This document shows positions 7,610 through 16,485 of a stretch of 64,000 bases of DNA, piece by piece. How positions within the stretch are numbered: the first letter of the stretch is position 1; every line of letters starts with the position of its first letter. Source of the stretch: Arthrobacter sp. Soil762 (lineage in GTDB: Bacteria > Actinomycetota > Actinomycetes > Actinomycetales > Micrococcaceae). The stretch is from the NCBI RefSeq assembly GCF_001428335.1, contig NZ_LMSG01000019.1, positions 124,075 to 188,074 on the forward strand, read 5' to 3'. The notes beneath the pieces were generated by a model. The model had not been told where the DNA came from. It searched no databases and worked only from the letters and a program-made list of their open reading frames with translations. A program made the translations under genes and the position numbers.

Positions 7610-9151
7610 TCAGTGGGTCGAGTGGCTGGCGACCGGGTGGGCCTCCACGGGCAGTTCTTCGGTGACCGCTCCAGCGACCCGCTTCTCCCAGGCCTCGCGG
7701 ACCTCGGGGTCCGTAGGAGGCGTGAGCAGCGAGATCACGATGTAGGAAACCAGAGAGGCGCCGAGGCCCCAGTAGATGGGTTCGTTGGCGTAGACGCCGT
7801 CAGCGCTGGGGATGGCCCCTACGGCGTACATGATCAGGAGGGCCAGGGTCAGTACCGAGCCTACGGCCATGGACCAGGCGGCCGCGATGCCGGTGCCGCG
7901 CTTCCAGACGAGGCCGCCCAGGATGGCCACCAGCAGGCCGCCCACCAGGATGTCGTAGGCGATGGTCAGTGCCACCACGACGTCCTGTGCCGCCATGGAG
8001 ATCAGCACGGCCACGATGCCCAGGCCAAGGACCCAGTAACGGTTGGCCTTCACGTCGTGCTCGGGGTTTTCGGTGTCGTCAGTGTTGACCGTCTTGCCGA
8101 ACCAGCTGGCCACGAACGGCACCACGTCGGCGCGGGCCACCGTGGCGGCTGCGATGAGGGCGCCGGAGGCGGTGGACATCATGGCGGCGACTGCGGCGGC
8201 CATGACCAGGCCGCCGATGCCGATCGGCAGGAGCTGGGTGGCGACCTCGGCGTAGACAACGTCCTTGCCGAGGTTGGCGACGTCGATGTCGGGCAGGGCC
8301 ACGCGGGCGGCCAGGCCGATCAGGGCACCGGCGACGCCGTACAGGATGCAGTAGACGCCGGCCGTTGCGCCGCCCCAGCGGGCCACGGTGGGGGTCTTGG
8401 CGGTAAAGACGCGCTGCCAGATGTCCTGGCCGATCAGGAGGCCCAGGGTGTAGACCACGAAGTACGTGATGATGGTCTGCATCCCGATGCCATCAAGCTG
8501 GAAGAAGCTGGCGTCAACACGGCTGCGGATGCCGTCGAAGCCGCCGGCGGCGTTGAGCGTGAACGGCAGCATCAGGGCGAAGATGCCCACGGTCTTGATG
8601 ATGAACTGCACCTGGTCGGCCAGGGTGATGGACCACATGCCGCCGATGGTGGAGTAGACCAGGACGATGGCGCCGCCCACTGCGATGGCGAGCCAGCGCT
8701 CCCAGTCGAACAGGACGACGAAGATGGTGGCGTACGCGCCGGTGGAGGTGGCGCAGAGCATCAGGGTGTAGGCCAGCATCACGATGCCGGAGGTCTGTGT
8801 GGCGCGCTGGCCGTAGCGCAGGCTGAGCATCTGGGAGACCGTGTAGATCTTCAGCCGCTGGATGGTGCCGGCGAAGAGCAGGCTCAGGAGGAGCACACCA
8901 GCGCCGATGGCGACCACCAGCCACATGCCGGAGATGCCGAACTTGTAGCCCAGGCCGACGCCGCCGACGGTGGAGGCACCGCCCAGGACGACAGCGGCCA
9001 TGGTGCCGGTGTAGAGCAGGGGGCCGAGGCGGCGGCCGGCAACCAGGAAGTCGCTGTTGTTCTTGGTGCGGGACTTGCCCCACCAGCCGAAGGCCAGCAT
9101 GGCGATGAGGTACACCACCACGATGGCGATGTTGACGAAGTTAGCGTCCAT
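7610..9151 (-). CDS. Sodium:solute symporter (SSS family)
   Basis: 513 residues with about 13 membrane segments. SDFLVAGRRLGPLL after the first segment and GGASTVGGVGLGYKFGISGMW are typical of the SSS family, which couples Na+ to uptake of amino acids, sugars or organic acids. ATG 9151 has AAGGAG at a good distance. Promoter and operator-like repeats lie between it and the divergent XRE-cupin regulator. With the ureohydrolase and ThDP enzyme nearby, the likely cargo is an arginine-related or guanidino compound. That assignment is inference from context only. Confidence 0.88.
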   Translation of the reverse strand: MDANFVNIAIVVVYLIAMLAFGWWGKSRTKNNSDFLVAGRRLGPLLYTGTMAAVVLGGASTVGGVGLGYKFGISGMWLVVAIGAGVLLLSLLFAGTIQRLKIYTVSQMLSLRYGQRATQTSGIVMLAYTLMLCATSTGAYATIFVVLFDWERWLAIAVGGAIVLVYSTIGGMWSITLADQVQFIIKTVGIFALMLPFTLNAAGGFDGIRSRVDASFFQLDGIGMQTIITYFVVYTLGLLIGQDIWQRVFTAKTPTVARWGGATAGVYCILYGVAGALIGLAARVALPDIDVANLGKDVVYAEVATQLLPIGIGGLVMAAAVAAMMSTASGALIAAATVARADVVPFVASWFGKTVNTDDTENPEHDVKANRYWVLGLGIVAVLISMAAQDVVVALTIAYDILVGGLLVAILGGLVWKRGTGIAAAWSMAVGSVLTLALLIMYAVGAIPSADGVYANEPIYWGLGASLVSYIVISLLTPPTDPEVREAWEKRVAGAVTEELPVEAHPVASHSTH

Positions 9152-9262
9152 TTGGGGCTCCTTGGAGCTGATCTGCAGTGTGTCTGGAATCCCGGCTGCG
9201 CTGCTGGGGAGGCCGGTATTCCGCTGCTCTTGTGGAATTGGGAGGAAGAGTTCCTCAAAATA

Positions 9263-9288
9263 TTGCCTCACAGGCAACACTTGTTGCC
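9263..9288. promoter_or_regulatory. Putative XRE-cupin operator
   Basis: Inverted repeat TTGCCT-CAC-AGGCAA (9263-9277) plus a further TTGCC half-site at 9284-9288, spanning the predicted transcript start of the symporter. The divergent XRE-cupin protein is the natural candidate to bind. Confidence 0.5.
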
Positions 9289-9292
9289 AAGA

Positions 9293-9322
9293 AGCGTATG
9301 CTGTGACCGACGCAACAGTCAA
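9293..9322 (-). promoter_or_regulatory. Promoter of the sodium:solute symporter gene
   Basis: Minus strand TTGACT (9322-9317), an 18-bp spacer and TACGCT (9298-9293). The predicted start is near 9286, overlapping the repeats at 9263-9288. Confidence 0.45.
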
Positions 9323-9436
9323 GGTCGGCCGTACTATCTGTTGTTCGCCGCCGCGCCCGCCACCTCACGCGGGTCGGCTGGCCATTAGGATTGCTCCAGA
9401 GATGGGGCCGCACCGCCGGCCACGAAAGGTCCGCAC

Positions 9437-10012
9437 ATGAAGGCACTACCTGTTGAGCCGAGCAACGTTCCCGTTGCCATCGGTTCCCGAATCCGTGCCG
9501 CCCGGCAGTCGCAGCGGCTGACCATCGAGCAGGTTGCCGACGCCACCGGCCTGACCAAAGGCTTCCTCAGCCGCGTGGAACGTGACCTTACGTCGCCGTC
9601 GGTCGCGTCCCTGGTGACGCTGTGCCAGGTCCTGTCCATCTCGATCGGCGACCTGTTTGTGGCCCCGGAAACCCACCTGACAAAGCGGGACGAAGGCCCA
9701 CGGATCTCCCTGGGCGGCGAAGGCATCGTGGAGCGGCTGCTGACGGCCCGTTCCGAACGGCGCATCCAGATCATCCAGGCCGTCATCGAGCCGCATGGCC
9801 GCGGCGAAGCTGAGCTGTACGCCGTGGACTGCGACGTGGATGTGCTCCATGTGATCAAGGGGCGCATCCGGCTGATCCTGACCAACGAGGAATACGAGCT
9901 CGGCACCGGCGACACCGTAACTTTCCCGGGCCGCGAACCGCATACGTGGGTCAATCCCACCGATGAGGCCGTCGAAGTTCTCTGGGTCCTGGTCCCTGCA
10001 GCCAGCCGGTAG
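9437..10012 (+). CDS. XRE-cupin transcriptional regulator
   Basis: 191 residues: an N-terminal XRE helix-turn-helix (about 14-70, LTIEQVADATGLTKGFLSRVERDLTSPS) and a C-terminal cupin-2 barrel (about 110-185, GDTVTFPGREPHTW). Regulators of this build (PuuR-like) control amine and amino-acid catabolism and sense the substrate through the cupin. GAAAGG lies before the ATG. It is divergent from the symporter and probably controls it through the repeats at 9263-9288. The downstream ureohydrolase-ThDP operon would be a natural second target but is now separated by the DUF559 cassette. Confidence 0.9.
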   Translation: MKALPVEPSNVPVAIGSRIRAARQSQRLTIEQVADATGLTKGFLSRVERDLTSPSVASLVTLCQVLSISIGDLFVAPETHLTKRDEGPRISLGGEGIVERLLTARSERRIQIIQAVIEPHGRGEAELYAVDCDVDVLHVIKGRIRLILTNEEYELGTGDTVTFPGREPHTWVNPTDEAVEVLWVLVPAASR

Positions 10013-10084
10013 ATGCCTGCTGCCTGCTGCCCGCCCGCCCGCCAGTCGCCTGCCCGCCGGCGTTGCGGCGCTCCGTTAGGCATT

Positions 10085-10212
10085 CCTGCCCAGTTTGTGG
10101 CCTGCTTCCTCCTGCCCTCGGGCCGGCACCCCCAGTCATGGCCCGGACTGGCGCGGATTGTGGGCTGCCTGTGGCTTGCTCGGGCAGCCCCGCAGTGAAG
10201 CAACTGGGCGGG
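10085..10212. repeat. Palindromic intergenic repeat, copy A
   Basis: About 128 bp bounded by CCTGCCCAGTTTG (10085-10097) and CAACTGGGCGGG (10201-10212), which are inverted relative to each other. A related element of similar size lies at 11147-11268. By eye the interior of A matches B better in inverted orientation, so the pair flanks the DUF559 gene as inverted copies. Confidence 0.6.
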
Positions 10213-10225
10213 AGCGCACGGCGCG

Positions 10226-11065
10226 TTACGGCGCCTTTGCCTTCGCCGATGCCTTCCTGGAGGCGAGGACGGCCCTGATTTCCGCCAGAACCTGCTCCGG
10301 ATTGAACCAGATGACCTCCGGCGGGTAGCGCAGCACCGCATAGCCATTCAGAGTCGAAGCGTTGTTGCGCGCCAGGTCTTGCCGCAGGGCTTTCCTGGTC
10401 GAGTGGAACGCGAAGCCGTCTACTTCCACAATCAGGAAACCCTCGATGAGGAAATCGACGCGCCCGATTCCCGGAATTTGAACCTGTGCATCAAACGCGA
10501 TGCCGTTGGCGCGGAACAGGTGTTGGGCGTCTACTTCTACAATGGATTCGGCGCGCAGGTCCAGCTCACGCAGCGCGGTCAGCACGGGGCGGGAGCGATC
10601 TCCTCCGAGCTGGTCCTTCAAAAGCTCGATGTGTACCCCATGCAGGCGGATGGCCGAAGTGGCGATTGCCGTTGACGTCGGGGCGGGCAGGCATCCGATG
10701 GCATGCAGCACCGCATCCTCAACCGCGGCGAGGGGCAGCACGGGGTGTGGATTGAAGCGGACTGTCCGGTGCCGGATGAAGCCCTTGTTGTGGCCATGGT
10801 TGCACGCCAGATGGTACTCGGCTGGCGGCTCCCGCAGCCATAGTCCGTAGTGTTCGGCTGCGCTGACGCAGGTGAGCCGCGCGTTGTGCCGGATGGCCGC
10901 AACGAATCCGGCGTGGGCATCTGGCCGCACAAAAATGCCGCGCCGGGGCTGGGTGACACCGCGGTCCGTCAAGCGGGCAATGTCCGTCCGGGAGTATCCG
11001 GCGCTGAGCAGCTGGGCGGTGCGGGCAACTCCGCCGGCCTGTCGTAGGTGTTCGAAGATGTCCAT
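10226..11065 (-). CDS. AbiEi-like N-terminus plus DUF559 (Vsr-like nuclease fold) protein
   Basis: 279 residues. The N-terminal part (about 1-70, GGVARTAQLLSAGYSRTDIARLTDRG) resembles the winged helix of AbiEi-type proteins. The C-terminal part (about 195-275, VDFLIEGFLIVEVDGFAFHS and YAVLRYPPEVIW) is a DUF559 domain with the restriction-endonuclease-like fold, keeping the D-(x)n-ExD arrangement. Such proteins are common and variable in Arthrobacter-like genomes; their job (defence, repair or mobile nuclease) is not known. There is no partner antitoxin gene. Flanking inverted repeats suggest the gene moves as a cassette. Confidence 0.7.
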   Translation of the reverse strand: MDIFEHLRQAGGVARTAQLLSAGYSRTDIARLTDRGVTQPRRGIFVRPDAHAGFVAAIRHNARLTCVSAAEHYGLWLREPPAEYHLACNHGHNKGFIRHRTVRFNPHPVLPLAAVEDAVLHAIGCLPAPTSTAIATSAIRLHGVHIELLKDQLGGDRSRPVLTALRELDLRAESIVEVDAQHLFRANGIAFDAQVQIPGIGRVDFLIEGFLIVEVDGFAFHSTRKALRQDLARNNASTLNGYAVLRYPPEVIWFNPEQVLAEIRAVLASRKASAKAKAP

Positions 11066-11146
11066 GGGGCCATTTCAGGCCGCCGGGACTGGATCTGAAA
11101 GACGAAACAAGCCGTATGTGGGTAACCCGCCTCGCCTGCGCTGGAC

Positions 11147-11268
11147 GCTCCTGCCCAGTTGCTCGCGCCCCGTCGGACTGCCAGTCGCGCAGATCCCCAT
11201 GATTCCGCGGCACTGCGGGCCAGGTGGCGGCCAGCCAGGAAGCGGCCCCGCGGCAACTGGGCGGGAGC
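11147..11268. repeat. Palindromic intergenic repeat, copy B
   Basis: Arms GCTCCTGCCCAGTTGC (11147-11162) and GCAACTGGGCGGGAGC (11253-11268) pair with one mismatch across about 90 bp. This element fills much of the gene-free stretch 11066-11380. The remaining part, 11269-11380, holds only a possible -10 and the ribosome site of the next gene. Confidence 0.65.
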
Positions 11269-11331
11269 AATCAGCGAGACTCCGGCAGAAGAGTTTTGTA
11301 AACAACTGATGCGCATAAGAAAACTTCAGGC

Positions 11332-11337
11332 TATGAT
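11332..11337 (+). promoter_or_regulatory. Possible -10 element of the ureohydrolase operon
   Basis: TATGAT at 11332-11337 is a good -10, in an AT-richer stretch 44 bp before the TTG start. No clear -35 was found at normal spacing. Confidence 0.35.
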
Positions 11338-11380
11338 GGCTGTCACACACGCCGATCAATCCTCGAAGGAGAGGCTCATC

Positions 11381-12445
11381 TTGAAAGAGCTGCGCATCGA
11401 AGCCAACGGCAACCTTGGCCCCATCGATTCATCCCGTATCCCGCGCTATGCCGGCGCTGCAACCTACGCCCGCCTGCCGCGCCTGGACCAGGTGGCCAAG
11501 GCTGACGTGACGGTGGTGGGAGTGCCCTTCGACTCGGGTGTTTCTTACCGCCCGGGTGCCCGTTTCGGCTCCAACCACATCCGCGAGGCCAGCCGCTTGC
11601 TCCGCCCGTACAACCCCGCCTGGGACGTCAGCCCGTTCGAAAACATCCAGGTGGCCGACGCCGGCGACATGGCTGTCAACCCGTTCAACATCAACGAAGC
11701 CATCGAAACCATCCAGCAGAACGCCCTGGACCTCACCGCGGCCGGCAGCAAGCTGGTGACGCTCGGCGGGGACCACACCATCGCCCTGCCATTGCTCCGC
11801 GCGGCTGCCGAGCGGGCGGGCGGGCCAATTGCCATGCTGCACTTTGACGCCCACCTCGACACGTGGGACACCTACTTCGGCGCCGAATACACGCACGGCA
11901 CCCCGTTCCGCCGGGCAGTTGAGGAAGGCATCCTGGACACGGAAGCGATCAGCCACATCGGCACGCGCGGCCCGCTCTACGGCAAAAAGGATCTCGACGA
12001 CGACCACCGCTTCGGGTTCGGCATCGTCACCTCCGCGGACGTCTACTACCAGGGCGTCCTCGAAACCGTGGCCAAGGTCCGTGACCGGATCGGCAACCGC
12101 CCGCTCTACATCTCCGTGGACATCGACGTCCTGGACCCCGCGCACGCGCCGGGCACCGGAACCCCCGAGGCCGGCGGCATCACCAGCCGCGAACTCCTGG
12201 AGATCATCCGGGGCTTCCGCGGCATGAACCTGGTGGGCGCCGACGTCGTCGAGGTTGCCCCCGCCTACGACCACGCCGAAATCACCGGCGTGGCAGCCAG
12301 CCATGTGGCCTATGAACTGATCACCCTGATGGCGGACAATGCTGTTGAAGGTGACCGGTTCGGGACCGCCAACGGCTACGCCGCCCAAGCTCTCGGCCAG
12401 GAAGCCCGCCAACCTGCCGGTTTCGCCGCCGGAACCAAGGAGTAG
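11381..12445 (+). CDS. Ureohydrolase (agmatinase/guanidinobutyrase family)
   Basis: 354 residues. All motifs of the binuclear-metal ureohydrolase family are present: GGDHT (about 129-133), FDAHLDTWD (about 155-163) and [22 protein letters not shown] (about 246-267). These supply the His and Asp metal ligands. Enzymes of this family hydrolyse a guanidino group to urea. Sequence alone does not separate agmatine, 4-guanidinobutyrate and related substrates; co-transcription with a ThDP decarboxylase-like enzyme favours guanidinobutyrate. The TTG start at 11381 is chosen because AAGGAGAGG is well placed upstream; the open frame extends back to 11159 through repeat B, which is unlikely to be coding. 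Confidence 0.88.
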   Translation: MKELRIEANGNLGPIDSSRIPRYAGAATYARLPRLDQVAKADVTVVGVPFDSGVSYRPGARFGSNHIREASRLLRPYNPAWDVSPFENIQVADAGDMAVNPFNINEAIETIQQNALDLTAAGSKLVTLGGDHTIALPLLRAAAERAGGPIAMLHFDAHLDTWDTYFGAEYTHGTPFRRAVEEGILDTEAISHIGTRGPLYGKKDLDDDHRFGFGIVTSADVYYQGVLETVAKVRDRIGNRPLYISVDIDVLDPAHAPGTGTPEAGGITSRELLEIIRGFRGMNLVGADVVEVAPAYDHAEITGVAASHVAYELITLMADNAVEGDRFGTANGYAAQALGQEARQPAGFAAGTKE

Positions 12446-12450
12446 CCACC

Positions 12451-14157
12451 ATGATTGATTTCGATCCGGGCACAGCAGCTGCGCCCGCAGGGGACAGCGG
12501 GCGGACCAGCCAGCGCAATGGCGGGGACCTCGTCGTCGAAACCCTTGAAGCGCTCGGCGCCAAGACCGTCTTCGGCATCCCGGGCCAGCACGCGCTGGGC
12601 CTGTTTGACGCCATGGGCCGCGGCAATCTGCACTTCGTGTCTTCCCGAGTGGAGAACAACAGCGCCTTCGCCGCGGACGGGTACTCCCGCGCCACCGGCG
12701 AAGTGGGCGTGCTGTTCCTGTCCACCGGTCCCGGCGCGCTGACCTCCCTGGCCGGCCTGCAGGAGGCCTACGCCACCGGTGTGCCCATGGTGGTGGTGGC
12801 CAGCCAGATCCCGCTCGAAGGACTGGGCGCCCGCCGCAAGGGCATGCTCCACCAGCTCGATGACCAGAAGGCCTCGGCCGCGAACGTCACCAAGAGCCAG
12901 CGCCTGATCCAGCACGCGTCCGGCATTCCGTCGGCCATCCAGGACGCCTGGACCGAGGCCATCTCCTCGCCGCAGGGCCCGGTCTGGCTGGAGATCCCGC
13001 AGAACGTGCTGCTGGATCCCATCATGGTGCCCCCGGTGGAGGACGCGCTCGCCGAAGCCGCGGACAACCCGCCCCGTGTGGAGTTGGTCCGGGAAGCGGT
13101 GAAATGGCTGTCGACGGCGGAACGTCCCGCCATCATCGCGGGCGGCGGTACCCGGCGGGGCCGGGCCGAAAAATCGCTGCTCTCGATTGCCGAAAAGCTG
13201 AGGGCGCCCGTCATCTGCACCCCTGGCGGCAACGGCGCGTTCCCGTGGACCCATGAGCTCTCGCTGCAGTCCTGGATCGAGGACCGCCACATGACGGACC
13301 TCCTGGAGGACGCCGACGTCCTGATTGTCATTGGCTCGTCCCTCGGTGAAGTCACGTCCAACTACTTCACGTTCGCTCCGCGCGGCCGCATCATCCAGAT
13401 CGACGCCGAGCCGCGCGTCCTCGAATCGAACAGCCCCGGCCTGGGTATCCGTGCCGACGCCGGCCAGGCGCTCGCCGCCCTCGACGAGGCCCTGGTTGCG
13501 CCCGTCGACACCGCGCGCAGCTGGCATGGGACCACTCCCGAGGATCTCGTAAAGGACTCGCTCGCCAAGGTCAAGGCAAGGCTGGAATCCCAGGACCTGG
13601 GCAAAGAGCTGAAGTTCATGTCCGACATCCGCGAAGCCGTCCCCGCGGACATGCAGACTTTCTGGGACATGACCATTTCCGCGTACTGGGGCTGGAGCTG
13701 CTGGGATGCACGGCAGGGCCAGTTCCACTCGGCCCAGGGTGCCGGCGGACTGGGATACGGCTTCCCGGCAGCCATCGGCGGCGCCGTCGGGCTGGAAACG
13801 GTTGGCAAGCCCGGCCGGGTCCTCGCCGTGTCCGGTGACGGTTCATCCATGTACTCCATTTCCGAACTCGCCACCGCCAAGCAGCACAACATCCCGGTCA
13901 CCTGGCTGATCGTGGACGACGGCGGCTACGGCATCCTGCGCGAATACATGGTGGGCGCGTTCGGGAAGGCCACGGCCACCGAGCTTGCGCGCCCCGACTT
14001 CGTCAAGCTCGCCGAAGCATTCGGTGTGCCGGCCACGCGGGTGGCCCCCGAGGACGTCGGGGACGCGCTCAAGGCGGGCTTCGCGGCGGACGGTCCCAAC
14101 GTCGTCGTCGTCGAAACCCTGCTCAAGATGTTCGGCCCCACCCACCTGGACGGCTGA
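12451..14157 (+). CDS. Thiamine-diphosphate-dependent enzyme (decarboxylase/acetolactate-synthase-like)
   Basis: 568 residues with the three-domain plan of ThDP enzymes. The N-terminal pyrimidine-binding domain carries the conserved activating Glu in SSRVENNSAFAADGYSRATG (about 73); then come a central domain and a C-terminal PP-binding domain with GDGSSMYSISELATA and the metal-binding loop near IVDDGGYG. It starts 5 bp after the ureohydrolase, whose stop overlaps its AGGAG site, so the two are translated together. A 2-ketoarginine decarboxylase (AruI-type) role would give guanidinobutyraldehyde, the precursor of the ureohydrolase substrate. This is inference; general keto-acid decarboxylase activity is the alternative. 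Confidence 0.82.
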   Translation: MIDFDPGTAAAPAGDSGRTSQRNGGDLVVETLEALGAKTVFGIPGQHALGLFDAMGRGNLHFVSSRVENNSAFAADGYSRATGEVGVLFLSTGPGALTSLAGLQEAYATGVPMVVVASQIPLEGLGARRKGMLHQLDDQKASAANVTKSQRLIQHASGIPSAIQDAWTEAISSPQGPVWLEIPQNVLLDPIMVPPVEDALAEAADNPPRVELVREAVKWLSTAERPAIIAGGGTRRGRAEKSLLSIAEKLRAPVICTPGGNGAFPWTHELSLQSWIEDRHMTDLLEDADVLIVIGSSLGEVTSNYFTFAPRGRIIQIDAEPRVLESNSPGLGIRADAGQALAALDEALVAPVDTARSWHGTTPEDLVKDSLAKVKARLESQDLGKELKFMSDIREAVPADMQTFWDMTISAYWGWSCWDARQGQFHSAQGAGGLGYGFPAAIGGAVGLETVGKPGRVLAVSGDGSSMYSISELATAKQHNIPVTWLIVDDGGYGILREYMVGAFGKATATELARPDFVKLAEAFGVPATRVAPEDVGDALKAGFAADGPNVVVVETLLKMFGPTHLDG

Positions 14158-14190
14158 CACCAAGCACCAAAGCCCCCGCTTCACCACAGC

Positions 14191-14240
14191 GCGAGAGGAC
14201 ACTTGAGGCCCCATTCCAAGGGGGCCCAGTGTCCTCTCGC
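14191..14240 (+). terminator. Hairpin terminator of the GGACAC-TGAGGCC repeat family
   Basis: 13-bp outer stem GCGAGAGGACACT (14191-14203) with its complement at 14228-14240, an inner GGCCCC/GGGGCC pairing and a T-run (GCTTTT) just after. The arm text GGACACTTGAGGCCCC recurs at 16486-16541 and, as a single half, near 37003. Confidence 0.8.
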
Positions 14241-14312
14241 GCTTTTGTTGTAAGGGTGTGTGCCACCGCGCCCAGCTCTTTAGTTTCCCAAAGCAATCAT
14301 TTATGTATATAG

Positions 14313-14325
14313 TTGCCTTAGGCAA
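14313..14325. promoter_or_regulatory. Putative MarR operator
   Basis: Perfect palindrome TTGCCT-T-AGGCAA, 22 bp before the MarR start and directly after the AT-rich TATGTATAT that probably forms the -10. Position and symmetry fit autorepression of the marR-MFS operon. Confidence 0.65.
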
Positions 14326-14346
14326 ACAAAAGAGAAGAGCTCAGCC

Positions 14347-14853
14347 ATGGCAGTCGCCCCGGACACCGCAGCGGACCTTGTCTACCGCATCTTCGATCTC
14401 CAAAGAGTGGTCCGATGTGTCGCTGCGGCGAGCTTCCGCGGACAGGACACCGGGGTTGCGCTGCAGGGCGTGCTCAGGTTCGTGGGGGAAGGGGAATCGC
14501 GCGCCACCCACCTGGCGGAGCGGCTCGGCGTCAGCGCCCCCGTCCTCAGCCGCCACATCGCGGACCTGGAAGAGCAGGGTTACGTCATCCGGCGGCAGGA
14601 TCCCGACGACGGCCGCGCCCAGTTGGTTGCCCTGTCGCCGGCCGGCGCTGACAAGCTCCGGAAGATCGAAGAGCGCCGCACGGCCACGCTGCAGGAGTAC
14701 CTCAGCGATTGGAGCCAGGAGGATGCCGAAGACACGGCACGGATCCTGACAAAACTCTCGGAGTCCCTCAAGCATTCAGCCCGGGCGCATGCACTCCCGG
14801 CACCTTCAACCGCGGCACCAGCCGCTGCACCCCAGAACCTCCAGGAGCACTGA
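14347..14853 (+). CDS. MarR-family transcriptional regulator
   Basis: 168 residues with a central MarR winged helix (about 45-115): ATHLAERLGVSAPVLSRHIADLEEQGYVIRRQDPDDGRAQL shows the recognition helix and the DxR wing. MarR proteins are dimeric repressors released by phenolic or drug-like ligands. The C-terminus is an Ala/Pro-rich tail. The stop is one base before the ATG of a DHA2 efflux pump, so the pair is one operon, and the TTGCCT palindrome upstream is the likely operator. The regulator therefore probably controls expression of the pump. Confidence 0.92.
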   Translation: MAVAPDTAADLVYRIFDLQRVVRCVAAASFRGQDTGVALQGVLRFVGEGESRATHLAERLGVSAPVLSRHIADLEEQGYVIRRQDPDDGRAQLVALSPAGADKLRKIEERRTATLQEYLSDWSQEDAEDTARILTKLSESLKHSARAHALPAPSTAAPAAAPQNLQEH

Positions 14854-14854
14854 T

Positions 14855-16480
14855 ATGTCGAGCCAACCCGCCGCACCGCCCTTGGCGATGACGCACCGCC
14901 AGATCATGGAAGCCCTGACCGGGCTCCTCGCGGCGTTCTTCACCGCCATCCTCAGCAGCACCATCGTGGCCAATGCGTTGCCCACCATCATGTCCGATCT
15001 GCACGGCACCCAGACCGACTTCGCCTGGGTGATCACCGCCGCCCTTCTGGCCAACGCCGTCACCACCCCCATCTGGGGCAAGCTGTCCGACCTCTTCAAC
15101 AAGAAGATCCTGGTCCAGCTGAGCATTGTCATCTTTGTGGCCGGCTCCGTCATGGCCGGACTCTCCGAGACCATCCCGCTGCTGCTCACCGCCCGCGTTA
15201 TCCAGGGCGTGGCCATGGGCGGGCTCACCGCGCTGGCGCAGGCCATCATCGGCACCATGATCCCGCCGCGGGACCGCGGCAAATACTCCGGCTACATGGG
15301 TGCCGTGATGGCGGTAGGCACTGCCGGCGGCCCGCTGTTCGGGGGATTCATCGTGGACAGCCCGCTGGGCTGGCGTTGGACTTTCTTCGTCTGCGTGCCG
15401 CTCGCCGTCGTCGCGCTTATCCTGCTCCAGATCACCCTGAAAATCGAGCACAGCAAACGCCACATCAAGATCGACTGGCTTGGCTCCATCCTGCTGACCT
15501 CCGGCGTCAGCCTGCTCCTGATCTGGGTTTCCTTCGCCGGAAACCCTTCCTACTACGACTGGGTTTCCTGGCAATCGGCCGCCATGGTGGGCGGCGGTGT
15601 GGTTTTGTTGGCCCTGCTGGTGCTGGTGGAGTCCAAGGTGGAGCAGCCCATCATCCCGCTGAAGATCATCTCCGAACGCACCACCGCTTTGGCCATTATC
15701 GCTTCGGTGGCCGTGGGCATCGCGATGTTCGGTTCAACCACCTTCCTGGGCCAGTACTTCCAGGTAGCCCGCGGCGCGTCGCCTACCGAAGCCGGGCTCC
15801 TGACACTTCCGATGATCGCCGGCAACCTCACCGGTTCGGTCGTTTCCGGCCTGCTCATCAGCCGCACGGGCAGGTGGAAGGGCTACCTGATCGGCGGGTC
15901 CATCCTGCTGATCGGCGGCCTCGGCCTCGCAGGGACCATGGACCACACCACCGAACTGTGGCAGGCCGGGATCTTCACGGCCATCCTGGGCGTGGGCCTC
16001 GGCATGCTGATGCAGAATCTGGTTCTGGCAGTGCAGAACACGGTCCGGGCGTCCGACATCGGTTCGGCCAGCGCGTCTGTTGCCTTCTTCCGTTCGGTGG
16101 GCGGCGCGATCGGTGTGTCCGTGATCGGCGCCGTCCTCAGCAGCCGGGTCAGCGAACTCGCCACGCAGGGTCTGGCTGCGGCCGGTATCCCGGTTGCGGG
16201 CGGGTCGGCGGGGGCCAGCATGGACCTCGTTGACATGCCCGCACCGGTCCGGGAGATCATGCGCGCCGCTTACGGCGATGCCACCGCCGAGGTCTTCCTG
16301 ATCTCCGCCGGCGTTGCGGTGGTAGCCCTGATCTCGGTCCTGTTCATCAAGGAGCGCCCGCTGCGGCGCACCGTGGACATCCAGCCGGAGGCCGAACCAG
16401 GGGCGGCGGCGGGGGCAGGCGCCGCGGCCAGCGCCAGCGTTGAAAGCACGACGCCGGAACTCGCCTCCGCCGGTCGCTGA
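14855..16480 (+). CDS. MFS drug:proton antiporter, DHA2 (14-TMS) family
   Basis: 541 residues and about 14 membrane segments. Typical DHA2 features are SSTIVANALPTIMSDLHGTQTDFAWVITAALLANAV in segments 1-2 and the antiporter-type motif GGPLFGGFIVDSPLGWRWTFFVCVP. The family exports drugs, dyes or toxic metabolites in exchange for protons. ATG 14855 follows the marR stop by one base, with AGGAG upstream. The C-terminus is an Ala-rich cytosolic tail. Expression is probably controlled by the adjacent MarR protein; the cargo is unknown. Confidence 0.92.
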   Translation: MSSQPAAPPLAMTHRQIMEALTGLLAAFFTAILSSTIVANALPTIMSDLHGTQTDFAWVITAALLANAVTTPIWGKLSDLFNKKILVQLSIVIFVAGSVMAGLSETIPLLLTARVIQGVAMGGLTALAQAIIGTMIPPRDRGKYSGYMGAVMAVGTAGGPLFGGFIVDSPLGWRWTFFVCVPLAVVALILLQITLKIEHSKRHIKIDWLGSILLTSGVSLLLIWVSFAGNPSYYDWVSWQSAAMVGGGVVLLALLVLVESKVEQPIIPLKIISERTTALAIIASVAVGIAMFGSTTFLGQYFQVARGASPTEAGLLTLPMIAGNLTGSVVSGLLISRTGRWKGYLIGGSILLIGGLGLAGTMDHTTELWQAGIFTAILGVGLGMLMQNLVLAVQNTVRASDIGSASASVAFFRSVGGAIGVSVIGAVLSSRVSELATQGLAAAGIPVAGGSAGASMDLVDMPAPVREIMRAAYGDATAEVFLISAGVAVVALISVLFIKERPLRRTVDIQPEAEPGAAAGAGAAASASVESTTPELASAGR

Positions 16481-16485
16481 CCTGG

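Noticed and set aside
7613..9388. Open frame of 591 codons on the plus strand
   Set aside because: Antisense shadow of the sodium:solute symporter; Gly/His/Asp-rich, no recognisable fold or ribosome site.
11159..11380. N-terminal extension of the ureohydrolase
   Set aside because: The frame is open but crosses palindromic repeat B and lacks a ribosome site; the TTG at 11381 has a strong one.
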